Shown here piece by piece: positions 1 through 8,695 of a stretch of 64,000 bases of DNA. Below the pieces are notes generated by a model. It was given only the letters and a program-made list of their open reading frames with translations, was not told where the DNA came from and did not search any database. Location of the stretch: NCBI RefSeq assembly GCF_012958305.1, contig NZ_JABBYO010000001.1, forward strand, positions 124,001 through 188,000, read 5' to 3'. Source of the stretch: Tautonia rosea (GTDB taxonomy: Bacteria; Planctomycetota; Planctomycetia; Isosphaerales; Isosphaeraceae). Within the stretch, counting starts at the first letter, position 1; each line of letters starts with the position of its first letter. The position numbers and the translations under genes were made by a program.

Positions 1-237
1 CTGGAAGATGGCCCAGCCAATTCCCAGCACCGACTGAGCATAGCGAGCCTTGATGCCTCGCCAGGTCATGAACACGAGCAAATCTCGCCGTTCATACAGT
101 TCGCGAAGATCGACCAGTTGCCAGCCTGATGGGGGCTCAATGATCAGCGTGTCGGGGATGGCCGACGTCGTTGATGGTGCGACGGTTCCGATTGAGGACG
201 CCGAGTCCCCGGGTGTGGTTCCTGGATCCCTCTCCAA
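1..237 (-). CDS. ABC-2 type polysaccharide export permease, N-terminal part (runs off the window)
   Basis: Partial gene; the C-terminal part lies left of base 1. The 79 visible codons begin at a TTG (237), the first possible start after an in-frame TGA near 283. Residues about 40-79 carry the pattern of O-antigen/capsule export permeases (Wzm/TagG type): a Trp-Leu-Asp-Leu-like amphipathic lead, DLRELYERRDLL, then MTWRGIKARYAQSVLGIGWA entering the first membrane helix. Such permeases pair with an ATPase to move polysaccharide across the inner membrane. The first 35 residues are Ser/Thr/Pro-rich and could instead be leader, so the start is uncertain. The family call is fairly secure; the exact substrate cannot be told. 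Confidence 0.7.
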   Translation of the reverse strand, partial: MERDPGTTPGDSASSIGTVAPSTTSAIPDTLIIEPPSGWQLVDLRELYERRDLLVFMTWRGIKARYAQSVLGIGWAIFQ

Positions 238-571
238 TACACAAACCGCTCGCTGCGCGGCCCCCGTGGTTGCTGTTCATCGCGAATCCCGAGTCCCTGG
301 CCGGAAGGTGTGAATGACCGGATGCTCAGGGACTTCGGCAAGGACTCGGTCGTTGCGCCTCCTCCGAACGCCTTCACCATCCCCCGAGGGAATGAGAGGG
401 TTCGAGCGCCAACGATCTAGGCTTGAAGGATTTTAGGGAGAGGACCATCAATTGTGACACGTCTCTCGAAAAACTGCCGGCCAATCACCGTATCGAGGGA
501 CGCCTTTTTTTGTCAAATGAAAACCTGGCGAAGGTACACTTCCCCGAGAGCCTGGAAAAGCTGGGAAGCCA
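238..571. other. intergenic region without a recognisable gene
   Basis: About 334 bases between the permease start and the nuclease stop, both on the minus strand. Overlapping small reading frames on both strands show no family motif. It probably holds the permease promoter, but I could not pick out convincing -35/-10 boxes. Confidence 0.4.
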
Positions 572-1528
572 TCAGTTTGGGGATGTGCAGTGGTCCGGCG
601 GGGTGGCGATTTCGAGCAGAAGGTCTGCCAATCGATAGCCGGCCAGGGCCGATTGGCGACGGGCCAGGGCTCGGGCGTCGGCGTCGTAACCGATCGGAAG
701 ATCAGGGAACTCCGCCAGGGAGGGGTCGAGGTTGCGATAAACGGTCTGGAGTGCCAGCGCGACTCCTTCCGAAGACCAACGGTTCGGGTTCGGCTCGGCG
801 AGCCGGTCGGCAAACGTCTCCCGAGGATGCTCCGCCCGCAAGGTGGCGGCCAGCGCCTCGACGGACTCGGGAGTCGCGTCGGTCCCCAGGGCCCGGTCCC
901 AATAGCTGTGCAGGTTCCCTTCCCCGAACCGAACCTCGTTGCCTCCCCGGTCGCCATTCGGGGTGGCCGGGCTGAAGCGGGCCACGTTGTGCAAGGGCTG
1001 ATGCAGGTCGCCGACCAGGTGGAAGATCCAGCTCAAGGCCAACGCCCGATCCGAAGTCGGGGCGGAGCGGTCTCGGGCAATCTCCAGGTTCGTCGCCAGC
1101 GATTCAAGGATGTCGCCGTGCGGGTCGTCATCGTCGAGATCCTGCAAGGGCGGTAAGACCTCGACCCTCCCCTCCCCATCGACCATGATTCGGAAGTTGA
1201 TGTAATGAGCCCGGCCGATATCGTAACGTTTGAACGGGCCAGGCCGTTTCGCATCGTCCGGAAACACGGCCGCGTTCATGAAGCGGTTCAACGCGGCGTC
1301 GTCGCCGTTCCATCGATGCTCGGCCCAGAACGTGGCGTCCTGGGCGGCCGGATGCTGGTCGAGGATCTCCACGATCGCCTGTCGGGCCTCGGGTGGCAGT
1401 TCTTCAAAGGCAATGGCCGCGATCACCCGATGGGCGCAATCATTCCAGAGGCTCGCACCGGTTGCTTGATCCGCAGCCAGGGTGAGCGTGACCACGGGAA
1501 GAAGAATCGACACGGGCAGGAATCGCAT
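572..1528 (-). CDS. secreted S1/P1-type nuclease
   Basis: 318 residues with an N-terminal signal peptide (about 1-25). Known family role: zinc-dependent single-strand nuclease/3'-nucleotidase acting outside the cytoplasm, supplying nucleosides and phosphate. The trinuclear zinc ligands of the family can be lined up: Trp28 and His33 at the mature N-terminus, His108 (AHYINF), His170 and Asp174 with the LHQPLHN block (175-181), GDRGGN (192-197), and His207/Asp211 in NLHSYWD. Length is normal for the bacterial branch. It stands alone, followed on the same strand by the permease fragment. Family is near certain; the natural substrate is inferred. Confidence 0.9.
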   Translation of the reverse strand: MRFLPVSILLPVVTLTLAADQATGASLWNDCAHRVIAAIAFEELPPEARQAIVEILDQHPAAQDATFWAEHRWNGDDAALNRFMNAAVFPDDAKRPGPFKRYDIGRAHYINFRIMVDGEGRVEVLPPLQDLDDDDPHGDILESLATNLEIARDRSAPTSDRALALSWIFHLVGDLHQPLHNVARFSPATPNGDRGGNEVRFGEGNLHSYWDRALGTDATPESVEALAATLRAEHPRETFADRLAEPNPNRWSSEGVALALQTVYRNLDPSLAEFPDLPIGYDADARALARRQSALAGYRLADLLLEIATPPDHCTSPN

Positions 1529-1631
1529 CGCAGGAGGACTCGGCCAGGGATGGGGCGGGGCGGCACCTCGTTCCGGAGCCTTCCAGGATACGCGATTGCG
1601 ATCCCCTTCCCCAAGCCCGATTCCCGTCCCC

Positions 1632-2483
1632 TCATCCGACCATCGCAGTCCTGAGCCGTTCGGCCCCGGATTCTATCGGCCTTCGGAGCAAGTAGACGTC
1701 CTGGACCGGATTCCCCCGAGCGGCCTGGGGGTGCCATTCCAGGATCTCCCATCCCTCGGCCAAACCCGTGGCGAGCGATCCGGGCGGGTGGAACGCGGCG
1801 CAGTCGTTGCTGCCCTCGCGGTCGGTCCCCACCACCACCATCTCACCGCGGTCGTACTGATCGCGGAGGACCGGCGAGAGCCCGTCGCGATAGGCATCGC
1901 CATGCAGGGTGATCAGGAGGAGGCCACCGGGCCGGAGCACCCGGCGTAGCTCAGTCATCCAGTGCCGCTGGCGGGCTTCTCCCATGTGGGTGAAGACCGA
2001 CAGTGCATAGGCCAGGCCGAACCGGGCGTCAGGAGCGTCGATGCGCCCGTCAAGTGAATTGACCGCGAAGAGGCTGAATCCGAGATGCCGGCGGCACCAG
2101 GAGATCATCGCCGGGTTGGTGTCCGTCCCCACGATCTCGACCCCCGAAGCGGCCAGCCTTGACCAATGGCGAACCACCCGACCGACCCCACATCCGAAGT
2201 CGAGCAAGGCGCCCACCTCCTCCATCGGCATTCCGTGGCGGCCAACGGCGTTTCGGATGTCCTCGGCAGCCCATCGACCCCCTTGAAGGAACCAGGTCGG
2301 GTCCTCCGAATTGCCGATGGCGTGCAGCAAGCGAGGAGGGGGCACGGGCAATCCTGAGGCCCGCTCGGCCAGTCGAATCGGTACGCCCCGAATCCGTTGC
2401 CGGGTTCGTTCGGCGACGCGCTGAAGACGTCTCCGGGCCCGATGGGCCAGCTCGATCCTCTGCCCGGTTTCTCCGCCTTGCAT
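1632..2483 (-). CDS. class I SAM-dependent methyltransferase
   Basis: 283 residues from the ATG at 2483, chosen because GGAGGGA sits about 8 bases upstream; a longer frame reaches 2633 but its extra 50 residues are Arg/Cys-rich and look non-coding. Glycine-rich SAM motif I LLDFGCGVGR is at about 93-102, followed by the acidic VGTDTNP strand and a post-motif region with LRRVLRPGGLLLITLHG. The basic N-terminal segment (about 1-50) precedes an HAIGNSEDPTWFLQGGR lead-in also seen in methyltransferases acting near glycan or lipid genes. Fold is clear; the methyl acceptor is unknown. It lies next to a polysaccharide export permease, which only hints at a surface-glycan role. Confidence 0.8.
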   Translation of the reverse strand: MQGGETGQRIELAHRARRRLQRVAERTRQRIRGVPIRLAERASGLPVPPPRLLHAIGNSEDPTWFLQGGRWAAEDIRNAVGRHGMPMEEVGALLDFGCGVGRVVRHWSRLAASGVEIVGTDTNPAMISWCRRHLGFSLFAVNSLDGRIDAPDARFGLAYALSVFTHMGEARQRHWMTELRRVLRPGGLLLITLHGDAYRDGLSPVLRDQYDRGEMVVVGTDREGSNDCAAFHPPGSLATGLAEGWEILEWHPQAARGNPVQDVYLLRRPIESGAERLRTAMVG

Positions 2484-2668
2484 CGCCCTGTCCCTCCGTG
2501 GCGGCCGGTCCCTGGCAGGCATTCCCTTTGCCTTGCCCTTGCATGCGGATCGAGATCGCCGGCACCGAGAAGAACGGACGATCCCTGTTCGATTGCGACA
2601 GCGTTCTCTACACGGAGCGGACGGAACGGTCAAGCTCGGCCGCTCCGATCACGCACCGCCGGGAAACA

Positions 2669-2709
2669 CACCGGAGACGATCCCTCTGGAATGAGGACCG
2701 TCTCCGGTG
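2669..2709 (-). terminator. hairpin downstream of the metalloprotease
   Basis: An 11-bp perfect stem (CACCGGAGACG / CGTCTCCGGTG) lies 64 bases past the metalloprotease stop. The following minus-strand bases are only mildly T-rich (TGTGTTTCCC), so it is a probable but not classical intrinsic terminator. Confidence 0.5.
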
Positions 2710-2772
2710 CTACGGAATTCCGGATTGAGGAGTCAAGAAACCGAGACTTTCGGCGGCCTCGGCTCACAAGAC

Positions 2773-5700
2773 TCAGCGAGACGTCGGAACGCCTTGCTCA
2801 CCAAAGATGACCATCGGACGGCCCGACGCCGGCACGAGGTCCTGAGTGTTGTAGATCAACTGGGCATTCAAGGCCCGGTCAATCAGGTCGACGGCTTCGA
2901 GCAGGTGAGCCCGGGTGTAAGAGTCGGCCTTGCCGTTGCTGGCCTCGAGCACCTTCGACACCTTGTCCTTGAGCGCTCGAAGCTGCATCTGGGCAAGGTT
3001 CGAAATCGGCTTCTGAGCCGCCCCGGTCCCGCCGTTGGGTAAGGTCAGGTCGATCAGGCGATCAAGATGCTCGCGCTGAAGGTTCCGGCGCAGGCTGGAG
3101 ACCATCGGCTTGCGATCGGTGAACGGTCCCGCGCCCGGATCGTCCAGCTCAGACCAGATGGTCTTGCCGACGGTTTCGAGCAGTTCGGGAAGGGTTAATG
3201 CATCCTGGTCTGCCGGAATTCGGAACTCGTTGTCATACACCCGCCGCAAGGTGGTCGGGTTCATGAGCATCGTCAGGGCCGAAGCCTGGATGCCGATGAT
3301 CCGATCGTGGATCGGCCAGGTCGGCTCGTCGTTGACGGCCGATCGGAAGCCTTCGCCGTCGAGCCACTTGTCCACCGACATTCGGCGGAGCAGCTCGGGG
3401 GTCAGGCCGAAGGCCTCGTCCTTGAAGGCGTTCTCGATGATGAACGTCAAGGCGGCCCGCTGCTGATCGACGGGAACGACCTGGATCGGGTCGCGGTCGC
3501 CAGGGTCCCCCTTCTTGTCGCGGTTGACGAACGTGCCGCCGACCCAGCCGGCCAGCATGTTCAGCGACGACACCTGGAAACCGAGGGTCATCTCATAGCC
3601 GCGACGGGCCTTGGCCCAGCTGTCGCCGTCGTTGACGAACTTCTCCAGCAGACGTTCGCGGTGATAGCGGGCCAGCCGCATCTGATTCTCGGCATAGTCG
3701 AGCGGGTCCTTCGAGAAATCGTAGCGACGCGCCAAGGGGTCGGGGCCTCCGGTGTCCTCGTCGGTCCCGTAGGCCAACTCGGGCTCGGAAACCCGGGAGA
3801 GGACCTTCTTGAGACCCTTCTCGTCAGTCGAATAACCGAATTCAATGGCCCACATGTCATAGGGGCCGATGTCGATCATCGTATAGTCACCCTGGACCTC
3901 CCCCGATTCCATGTTGATGTTCACCGGGTTATAGTCCATCACCGATCCGGTAAACGGCTTCTTGCCCTTCACCTCGTCGCTGTTGATCTCCTCCAGGGTG
4001 TACAGGCCCGATGCCTTGAAGTTGTGGCGCAGGCCGAGCGTGTGGCCGACCTCGTGCGCGACCAGGTCGGCGAGCAACGGTCCGATGAACTCCTCCGGAA
4101 TGCCGTCGAGCATCTCCTTCGGCTCTTCCGGGTCGTCCTTGGGCTTCTCACCGTCCTTGGGCTTCTCACCGTCCTTGTCCCCCTCGACGATTGCGGCGTG
4201 GTTGTGGCCATGATCGTGCCCGTCGTCAAGGGTCGCCAGGTGAAGCCGCAGAGCGGCCACGTCGCGGGCCCGGCCCGAGGCGGCCAGGCAGAGGCCGTTG
4301 ACCTGGCTCATCCGGCCGATCAGGCCGTCGAACTCGTTGTCCCCCATCAGGGTCGGATCGACATGAGCGGCCGGATGTCCGCCGAGTGCCTGGGGGCCTC
4401 GCATGGCTCGCTGAGCCATCAACAGGTCACGATCGGCGGGGGGGGCCATTCGGATGCGGGGGTCCCAGCGCGGGTTGGCGTCGAGCCAGGCCATCGCCTC
4501 GGGGCTGAAGCCTTCCATCGCCATCTTCGGCAATTCCTGGTTGAAGTCGCGCCAGAAGGCCCGAATCCAGCCGTCGGTCAGGATGATGTCGGCGTCGAGA
4601 ATCTGGCCGGTCAGCGGGTTGACTCGGCTGGGGCCGATGGCGGTACCCACGTCATTGTTCAGCCACCGAATGAAGTTGTACCGGACGTCCTCGGGGTCTT
4701 TCTCCATGTGAGCCCCAGAGGCGGCGTCCTGGTAGTAGACCTCGATCGCGTTGGAGAAGCCGACGTTCTCAAACGCCTTGTTCCAATAGAGCACCCCTTC
4801 GCGGACCCACCGGCGGTATCGGATCGGGGTTGTGTGCTCGATGTAGAAGACAATCGGCTGCTTGGGAGGGCTCACCTTCAGGCTTGGGTCGGCCTTTTCC
4901 AGGTGCCATCGGTTGATGTAGCGGACCCGGTTCTCCCCTTCGGCGAACTTACCCAGGTCGGAGTAGGCGGTCGTGAAATACCCGATACGCTCATCGGCTT
5001 TCCGGGCTCGGTAGCCCGTGTTCTCGGGAATCAGGCTGATGGAGTAGTGCAACGTTCGCAGTTGCCCGTCGTCCATCGGCACCTCGAAGGCCAGCTCAAC
5101 GTTCTGCTCGAACGCTTTGGCCGTCTTGATCGCGGCCAGCCTCGGGTTGCTGATCCGAACGCTGTTGCCGAAGAACTTCGACGCCTGACCGACAAGCAGC
5201 TCATCCAGGTCGATCACCGGTCCGCCCTGAGGGACGATCGTCAAGATCGGAATGTCGAGCAATACCTTGTCGGTAAAGAGCCGCTGGACCGAGGCCTTCG
5301 ATTCATTGTCGCCCGTCGATCGCACTTCCACGTTCGGCTGGATCAGGGCAAGCCGCTTGTCGTAGGGCTTCCAGTAGACGTACATATCGCCTGCCTGAAG
5401 CCCGGCAAAGCGTTCGCCGCTGGCCACGGTCAGGGCGATGTAGTGCTTCTGCCTCATGTAGTCGCGGGGCAGCTCGGCGAGCATTTGGCCGTCGCGCTTG
5501 CGGACCCAGATGTTGAAGAAGCTCGGCTTGCCATCGAGCATCGAGACGACTTTCTCATATCCCTCGATCACTTTGTCCAGAGGGGGGAAGTCGTCGGGCC
5601 GCGCTTGGTTTCCGTTCGCCCCTCCCGAGGCCAGCCGGGCCATGATCTCAGGGGGTAAGCCGGTCGGAATCGGTCCGGAGGGGAACGCGGAAGGGGACTC

Positions 5701-5802
5701 CTCCTGCTGGCCGATCGCTTGCGAGGTCAGCCCGCTAAGCAGGGCGAGGCCAAGCATCGGAGCCAGCCAGCGGAACCCGAAACTCGGGAATCGCATCATC
5801 AT
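2773..5802 (-). CDS. large secreted zinc-dependent metalloprotease (DUF5117/DUF5118-type)
   Basis: 1,009 residues from the ATG at 5802 (a TTG at 5823 would add 7). Signal peptide about 1-32, then a long N-terminal domain of the DUF5117 type and a gluzincin/metzincin-like core with HEVGH at 583-587 inside HExxHxxGxxHN, followed by a Met-containing SVMDYNPVN turn about 40 residues later. This fits the metzincin scheme of three His ligands, a Glu base and a Met-turn. An insertion just before the catalytic helix (about 523-565) is His/Asp-rich and then Lys/Glu/Pro-rich with two GEKPKD repeats. Expected to act in the periplasm or outside the cell on protein substrates. Monocistronic, with a hairpin after the stop. 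Confidence 0.88.
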   Translation of the reverse strand: MMMRFPSFGFRWLAPMLGLALLSGLTSQAIGQQEESPSAFPSGPIPTGLPPEIMARLASGGANGNQARPDDFPPLDKVIEGYEKVVSMLDGKPSFFNIWVRKRDGQMLAELPRDYMRQKHYIALTVASGERFAGLQAGDMYVYWKPYDKRLALIQPNVEVRSTGDNESKASVQRLFTDKVLLDIPILTIVPQGGPVIDLDELLVGQASKFFGNSVRISNPRLAAIKTAKAFEQNVELAFEVPMDDGQLRTLHYSISLIPENTGYRARKADERIGYFTTAYSDLGKFAEGENRVRYINRWHLEKADPSLKVSPPKQPIVFYIEHTTPIRYRRWVREGVLYWNKAFENVGFSNAIEVYYQDAASGAHMEKDPEDVRYNFIRWLNNDVGTAIGPSRVNPLTGQILDADIILTDGWIRAFWRDFNQELPKMAMEGFSPEAMAWLDANPRWDPRIRMAPPADRDLLMAQRAMRGPQALGGHPAAHVDPTLMGDNEFDGLIGRMSQVNGLCLAASGRARDVAALRLHLATLDDGHDHGHNHAAIVEGDKDGEKPKDGEKPKDDPEEPKEMLDGIPEEFIGPLLADLVAHEVGHTLGLRHNFKASGLYTLEEINSDEVKGKKPFTGSVMDYNPVNINMESGEVQGDYTMIDIGPYDMWAIEFGYSTDEKGLKKVLSRVSEPELAYGTDEDTGGPDPLARRYDFSKDPLDYAENQMRLARYHRERLLEKFVNDGDSWAKARRGYEMTLGFQVSSLNMLAGWVGGTFVNRDKKGDPGDRDPIQVVPVDQQRAALTFIIENAFKDEAFGLTPELLRRMSVDKWLDGEGFRSAVNDEPTWPIHDRIIGIQASALTMLMNPTTLRRVYDNEFRIPADQDALTLPELLETVGKTIWSELDDPGAGPFTDRKPMVSSLRRNLQREHLDRLIDLTLPNGGTGAAQKPISNLAQMQLRALKDKVSKVLEASNGKADSYTRAHLLEAVDLIDRALNAQLIYNTQDLVPASGRPMVIFGEQGVPTSR

Positions 5803-6217
5803 GGCGTTTCTCGTGGGGGTCAATCAACGGGTGGGTGGGCGCGAAGCATTCACAAACGACGGACGAAGACCCGATTCCCGGTCCACTCGCGGAGAGGAGG
5901 CAAGTGTCGGTCGGCGATCAACCGGGAAGAGTTGGGGGCGGCTCGTGTCGAGTCTCGTTCCACTCTACGAAGCGGCGAACGATCTGGATCGGGATCACGT
6001 TTCTCAGATCCTTCACCTCAAATTATCCTACGAATTCCCAGCCCCACTACAAGGTCCACTCCGAACGAAATCAGATTACAGTGCGGCAAATAAGGGGTTT
6101 GTAGGGATTGGAGTGGTTCGTTCGAAAGAGAGGGTTCTTCTGGCGGTTGACCTTCGATCCGAGCTCCCGTCTAATCGCGGGAGGACGGACCGAAGTGGTT
6201 TCGTTCCCGGTGATGGC
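5803..6217. other. intergenic region upstream of the metalloprotease
   Basis: 415 bases without a convincing gene. It must contain the metalloprotease promoter. A minus-strand GATAAT (complement of 6022-6027) with TTGTAG 19 bases further upstream is the best -10/-35 candidate, but the spacer is long. Confidence 0.35.
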
Positions 6218-6940
6218 TCAGCGATCAATCGGCTTGAGGACGACGTTGCGGTAGAAGACCTCGGCCCCTTCCGACTGCAAGGCGATCCGACCGGCGGTCA
6301 CGCTCGCCCCCGAGCCGTCATTGACGACGGTGCCATTGACGATGTTGACGATCCGGTCGCCGTCGCAGATGACCTCGATCGTGTTCCACTCGCCGTTGGG
6401 CTTCTCGGTGTCGGGCGACTTGATAAACCGGCCGCCCGTCTTGGTTTCGCCATCGACGGTCAAGGTCGTGCCGCCGACCATGAAGAAGTCGCCGCAGTCC
6501 CCTTCCTGGATCTGGCATTCAATGGAGGTGGTCCAGATCTTGTCCGGGCCGACGCAGTGCATGAGGATGCCGGAGTCTCGAATTGCTTCGGCCCGAGGGG
6601 CCCACTTCGTCTCGCCCCACTTGAATTCAAGGACAAGGTGATAGTTCTTGTACGCCTCCCTGGTGGTCAGGCAGGCGAAGCGCTCGCCGGTGACTTCCAG
6701 CAGCCCATCCTTGACGGTGAAAATCCCTTCGGCCTTCGACTCGGGGCTGTAGGGCTCGGTCCGAGGGTCGACGAAGATGACCCAGTTGTCGAGGGAGTCG
6801 TCCTGGAGCAGGACGATCGTTTCTCCGCCTTCGGTCACGTCGATCGCCTCGTCGTCGGCCACGGCCGGAGCACCGAGGCTGACCGCCAGCACGCTGATTG
6901 CCGCCGTCAACAGGCCGGGAAGATTCATCAAGGGGTTCAT
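6218..6940 (-). CDS. secreted DUF1080 (3-keto-disaccharide hydrolase-like) protein
   Basis: 240 residues from the ATG at 6940, which has AGGAG about 10 bases upstream and opens directly into a signal peptide (about 1-28). The body is a concanavalin-like beta sandwich of the DUF1080 type: LLQDDSLDNWV, then DGLLEVTGE, YKNYHLVLEFKW, RDSGILMHC, SIECQIQEGDCGDFF, GEWNTIEVICDGD and GRIALQSEGAEVFYRNV. Members are greatly expanded in planctomycetes, and some characterised relatives cleave 3-keto-glycosides. Likely exported to the periplasm. No neighbouring oxidoreductase on the same strand indicates a pathway. Family call strong; activity inferred. Confidence 0.88.
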   Translation of the reverse strand: MNPLMNLPGLLTAAISVLAVSLGAPAVADDEAIDVTEGGETIVLLQDDSLDNWVIFVDPRTEPYSPESKAEGIFTVKDGLLEVTGERFACLTTREAYKNYHLVLEFKWGETKWAPRAEAIRDSGILMHCVGPDKIWTTSIECQIQEGDCGDFFMVGGTTLTVDGETKTGGRFIKSPDTEKPNGEWNTIEVICDGDRIVNIVNGTVVNDGSGASVTAGRIALQSEGAEVFYRNVVLKPIDR

Positions 6941-7111
6941 CGCGTCGTGGTCTCCTGGGGAAGATCGAGCGTCGGCCGGTCGTTGGGGATTATCGCGGAG
7001 CAAGCGGGCCGAAGCTGACCGGCATCGTAGCAGCCTCCAGAACGCTCGACAACGATCCCGAACGCATGATCGACCGACCGATTTTCACAATCGACCGGCC
7101 TGGGACCACGA

Positions 7112-8398
7112 TCAACGACGGAGACGATCCCTGAGCCTTCGGGTGATGGCCTCGATCGTCGATCGGCCATCCTGGCGGGCGTCGATGGTGACCCGACCAA
7201 GCTGAACCTGAGGTTGGTCGATGGAGCCGGTGATCTTCAGATCAAGCAGATCCTCCGGCGAGAGCCCGGCATCGGCGAGCAAGGCGAGCATGTCCGGACC
7301 CACTTTCCCGGCGAGCGGCGAGGTATCCAGCTGGTAGTGGATCCTCCCGTCGAAGGCCGAACCGCCGGACAGGACAATCGGTGTTCCCCCCAGGTTGAGC
7401 TGGATCTTCCGGCTCAGAATGCGACGGTCGTCAATCGAAAACTCGCTTCGGAGCGAGCCGACCTTTCCATACTGCGTCACCGGTAACACGCGGGCCAGGT
7501 CGATCAGCAGCGACGACCCCTCCAGGCGGATCGGGTCAATCTTGACCATGCCCCGACCGCTCAGCGAGTCTCGGATCTCAGGGCCAGAGGCCCCCTGCCC
7601 CTTCAGTTCCAGGTCCAGATCGAGTTTGCCGTCCAGTTGCTCCGACGCCCCGGCCAGGTACGGAACCAGGTAGGTCATGAGTCCCAGGTTCGAGCCAAGC
7701 TGAACCCCTTGGGCTTGCAGTTGTCCCATGAAGGCCGGAGATGGCCCCCGCTCGATCTCTGCAGCGAGCGCGAATGTTCCGCCGTTAAGTGTCCCTCTCA
7801 GGTCCTCGACCTCGACGACCGAAGGCCACCAGGTTCCCGAGCATTTCAGATCGTCGATCGCCACCGTGGTTGCCACCTGAGCATCGACAAAGACGATCCG
7901 CCCTCGCGAGAGCCGGAAGGCGATTGGCCCGTGCGCCTTGGTGCCTCCCTCCTCATCGTTGACGACTGAGAGGTCTGCGGGTTCGGCGTTCTGGAGCAAG
8001 AGCCAGGGCGGGAAATTGCCGTCTCGATCCCGGGACAGTCGTAGCGAGAGGTCGCAGACATCGACCCGGCTCGGTTCTCCCCGACCGACAAGCAAGGCCC
8101 CGAGGCTCAGGTCGACCCGGACTGATCCGGCTTCGACCCAGGGGGTGGTCGATTCGTCCGGTGCGCCTCCCGGTTCGAGGATCGACAGGTCTCGGAGGTA
8201 AATCCCCCCGAGGGGCCCGAACCGGACATGCTCCAGCCTGGCCGGACAGCCCGTGATGCGCTGGACCCGGTCCTCGATGGCTCGCCGGGCCCAATCGGTC
8301 GGCACGATCGTCAGGACAGCCGTCCAGAAGAGCGGCGGGGCCAGCACCAGGGCGATCAGCCAACGCCGGCCGAGGCGCAGGCGTCTCGGACCTCGCAT
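7112..8398 (-). CDS. AsmA-like inner-membrane-anchored protein
   Basis: 428 residues from the ATG at 8398, preceded by GGAGG at ideal spacing. A much longer frame continues upstream to 9871, but that part is antisense to the PHP hydrolase gene and is rejected. One N-terminal membrane helix (about 13-32, after an RRLRLGRR start) is followed by LEHVRFGPLGGIYLRDLSI and long beta-strand-rich repeats, ending in a C-terminal AsmA_2-like region (LDLDLELKGQG, SGRGMVKI, LDLKITGSIDQPQV). AsmA/TamB relatives bridge the envelope and are tied to lipid transport or outer-membrane homeostasis. Divergent from the gene starting at 8696. Fold assignment good; exact role unknown. Confidence 0.75.
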   Translation of the reverse strand: MRGPRRLRLGRRWLIALVLAPPLFWTAVLTIVPTDWARRAIEDRVQRITGCPARLEHVRFGPLGGIYLRDLSILEPGGAPDESTTPWVEAGSVRVDLSLGALLVGRGEPSRVDVCDLSLRLSRDRDGNFPPWLLLQNAEPADLSVVNDEEGGTKAHGPIAFRLSRGRIVFVDAQVATTVAIDDLKCSGTWWPSVVEVEDLRGTLNGGTFALAAEIERGPSPAFMGQLQAQGVQLGSNLGLMTYLVPYLAGASEQLDGKLDLDLELKGQGASGPEIRDSLSGRGMVKIDPIRLEGSSLLIDLARVLPVTQYGKVGSLRSEFSIDDRRILSRKIQLNLGGTPIVLSGGSAFDGRIHYQLDTSPLAGKVGPDMLALLADAGLSPEDLLDLKITGSIDQPQVQLGRVTIDARQDGRSTIEAITRRLRDRLRR

Positions 8399-8695
8399 GG
8401 CGAGCCTCCGTAGGCCCGGGGGAAGTGCGGGACCTGCCCGTCCGCAACGATTGCAGCGCGGGTCATCGCCCCGGAAAGTCGCGGGGACCATACCCCAAGC
8501 CGTCCAGATCGACAAGCGGAACTTCCCGGGCGGTCGGTTGCATCGGCCCATCCCCCCGGCTAGCCTCGGCATTGCGACCGTTCGGCCTCGGTGTGCGGTG
8601 ATCGACGCTCGACCTTTGAGTCGCGAGCACCCCCCGAACGCGTCCAATGGTTCCCTGCCCCTTCGCTCAGTCCGCGAACCTCGGAGGATGATTCG

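Noticed and set aside
3307-5658. 783-codon plus-strand frame across the metalloprotease
   Set aside because: Mirror frame of a strongly supported minus-strand gene in GC-rich DNA; composition is Val/Arg/Gly-biased with no domain.
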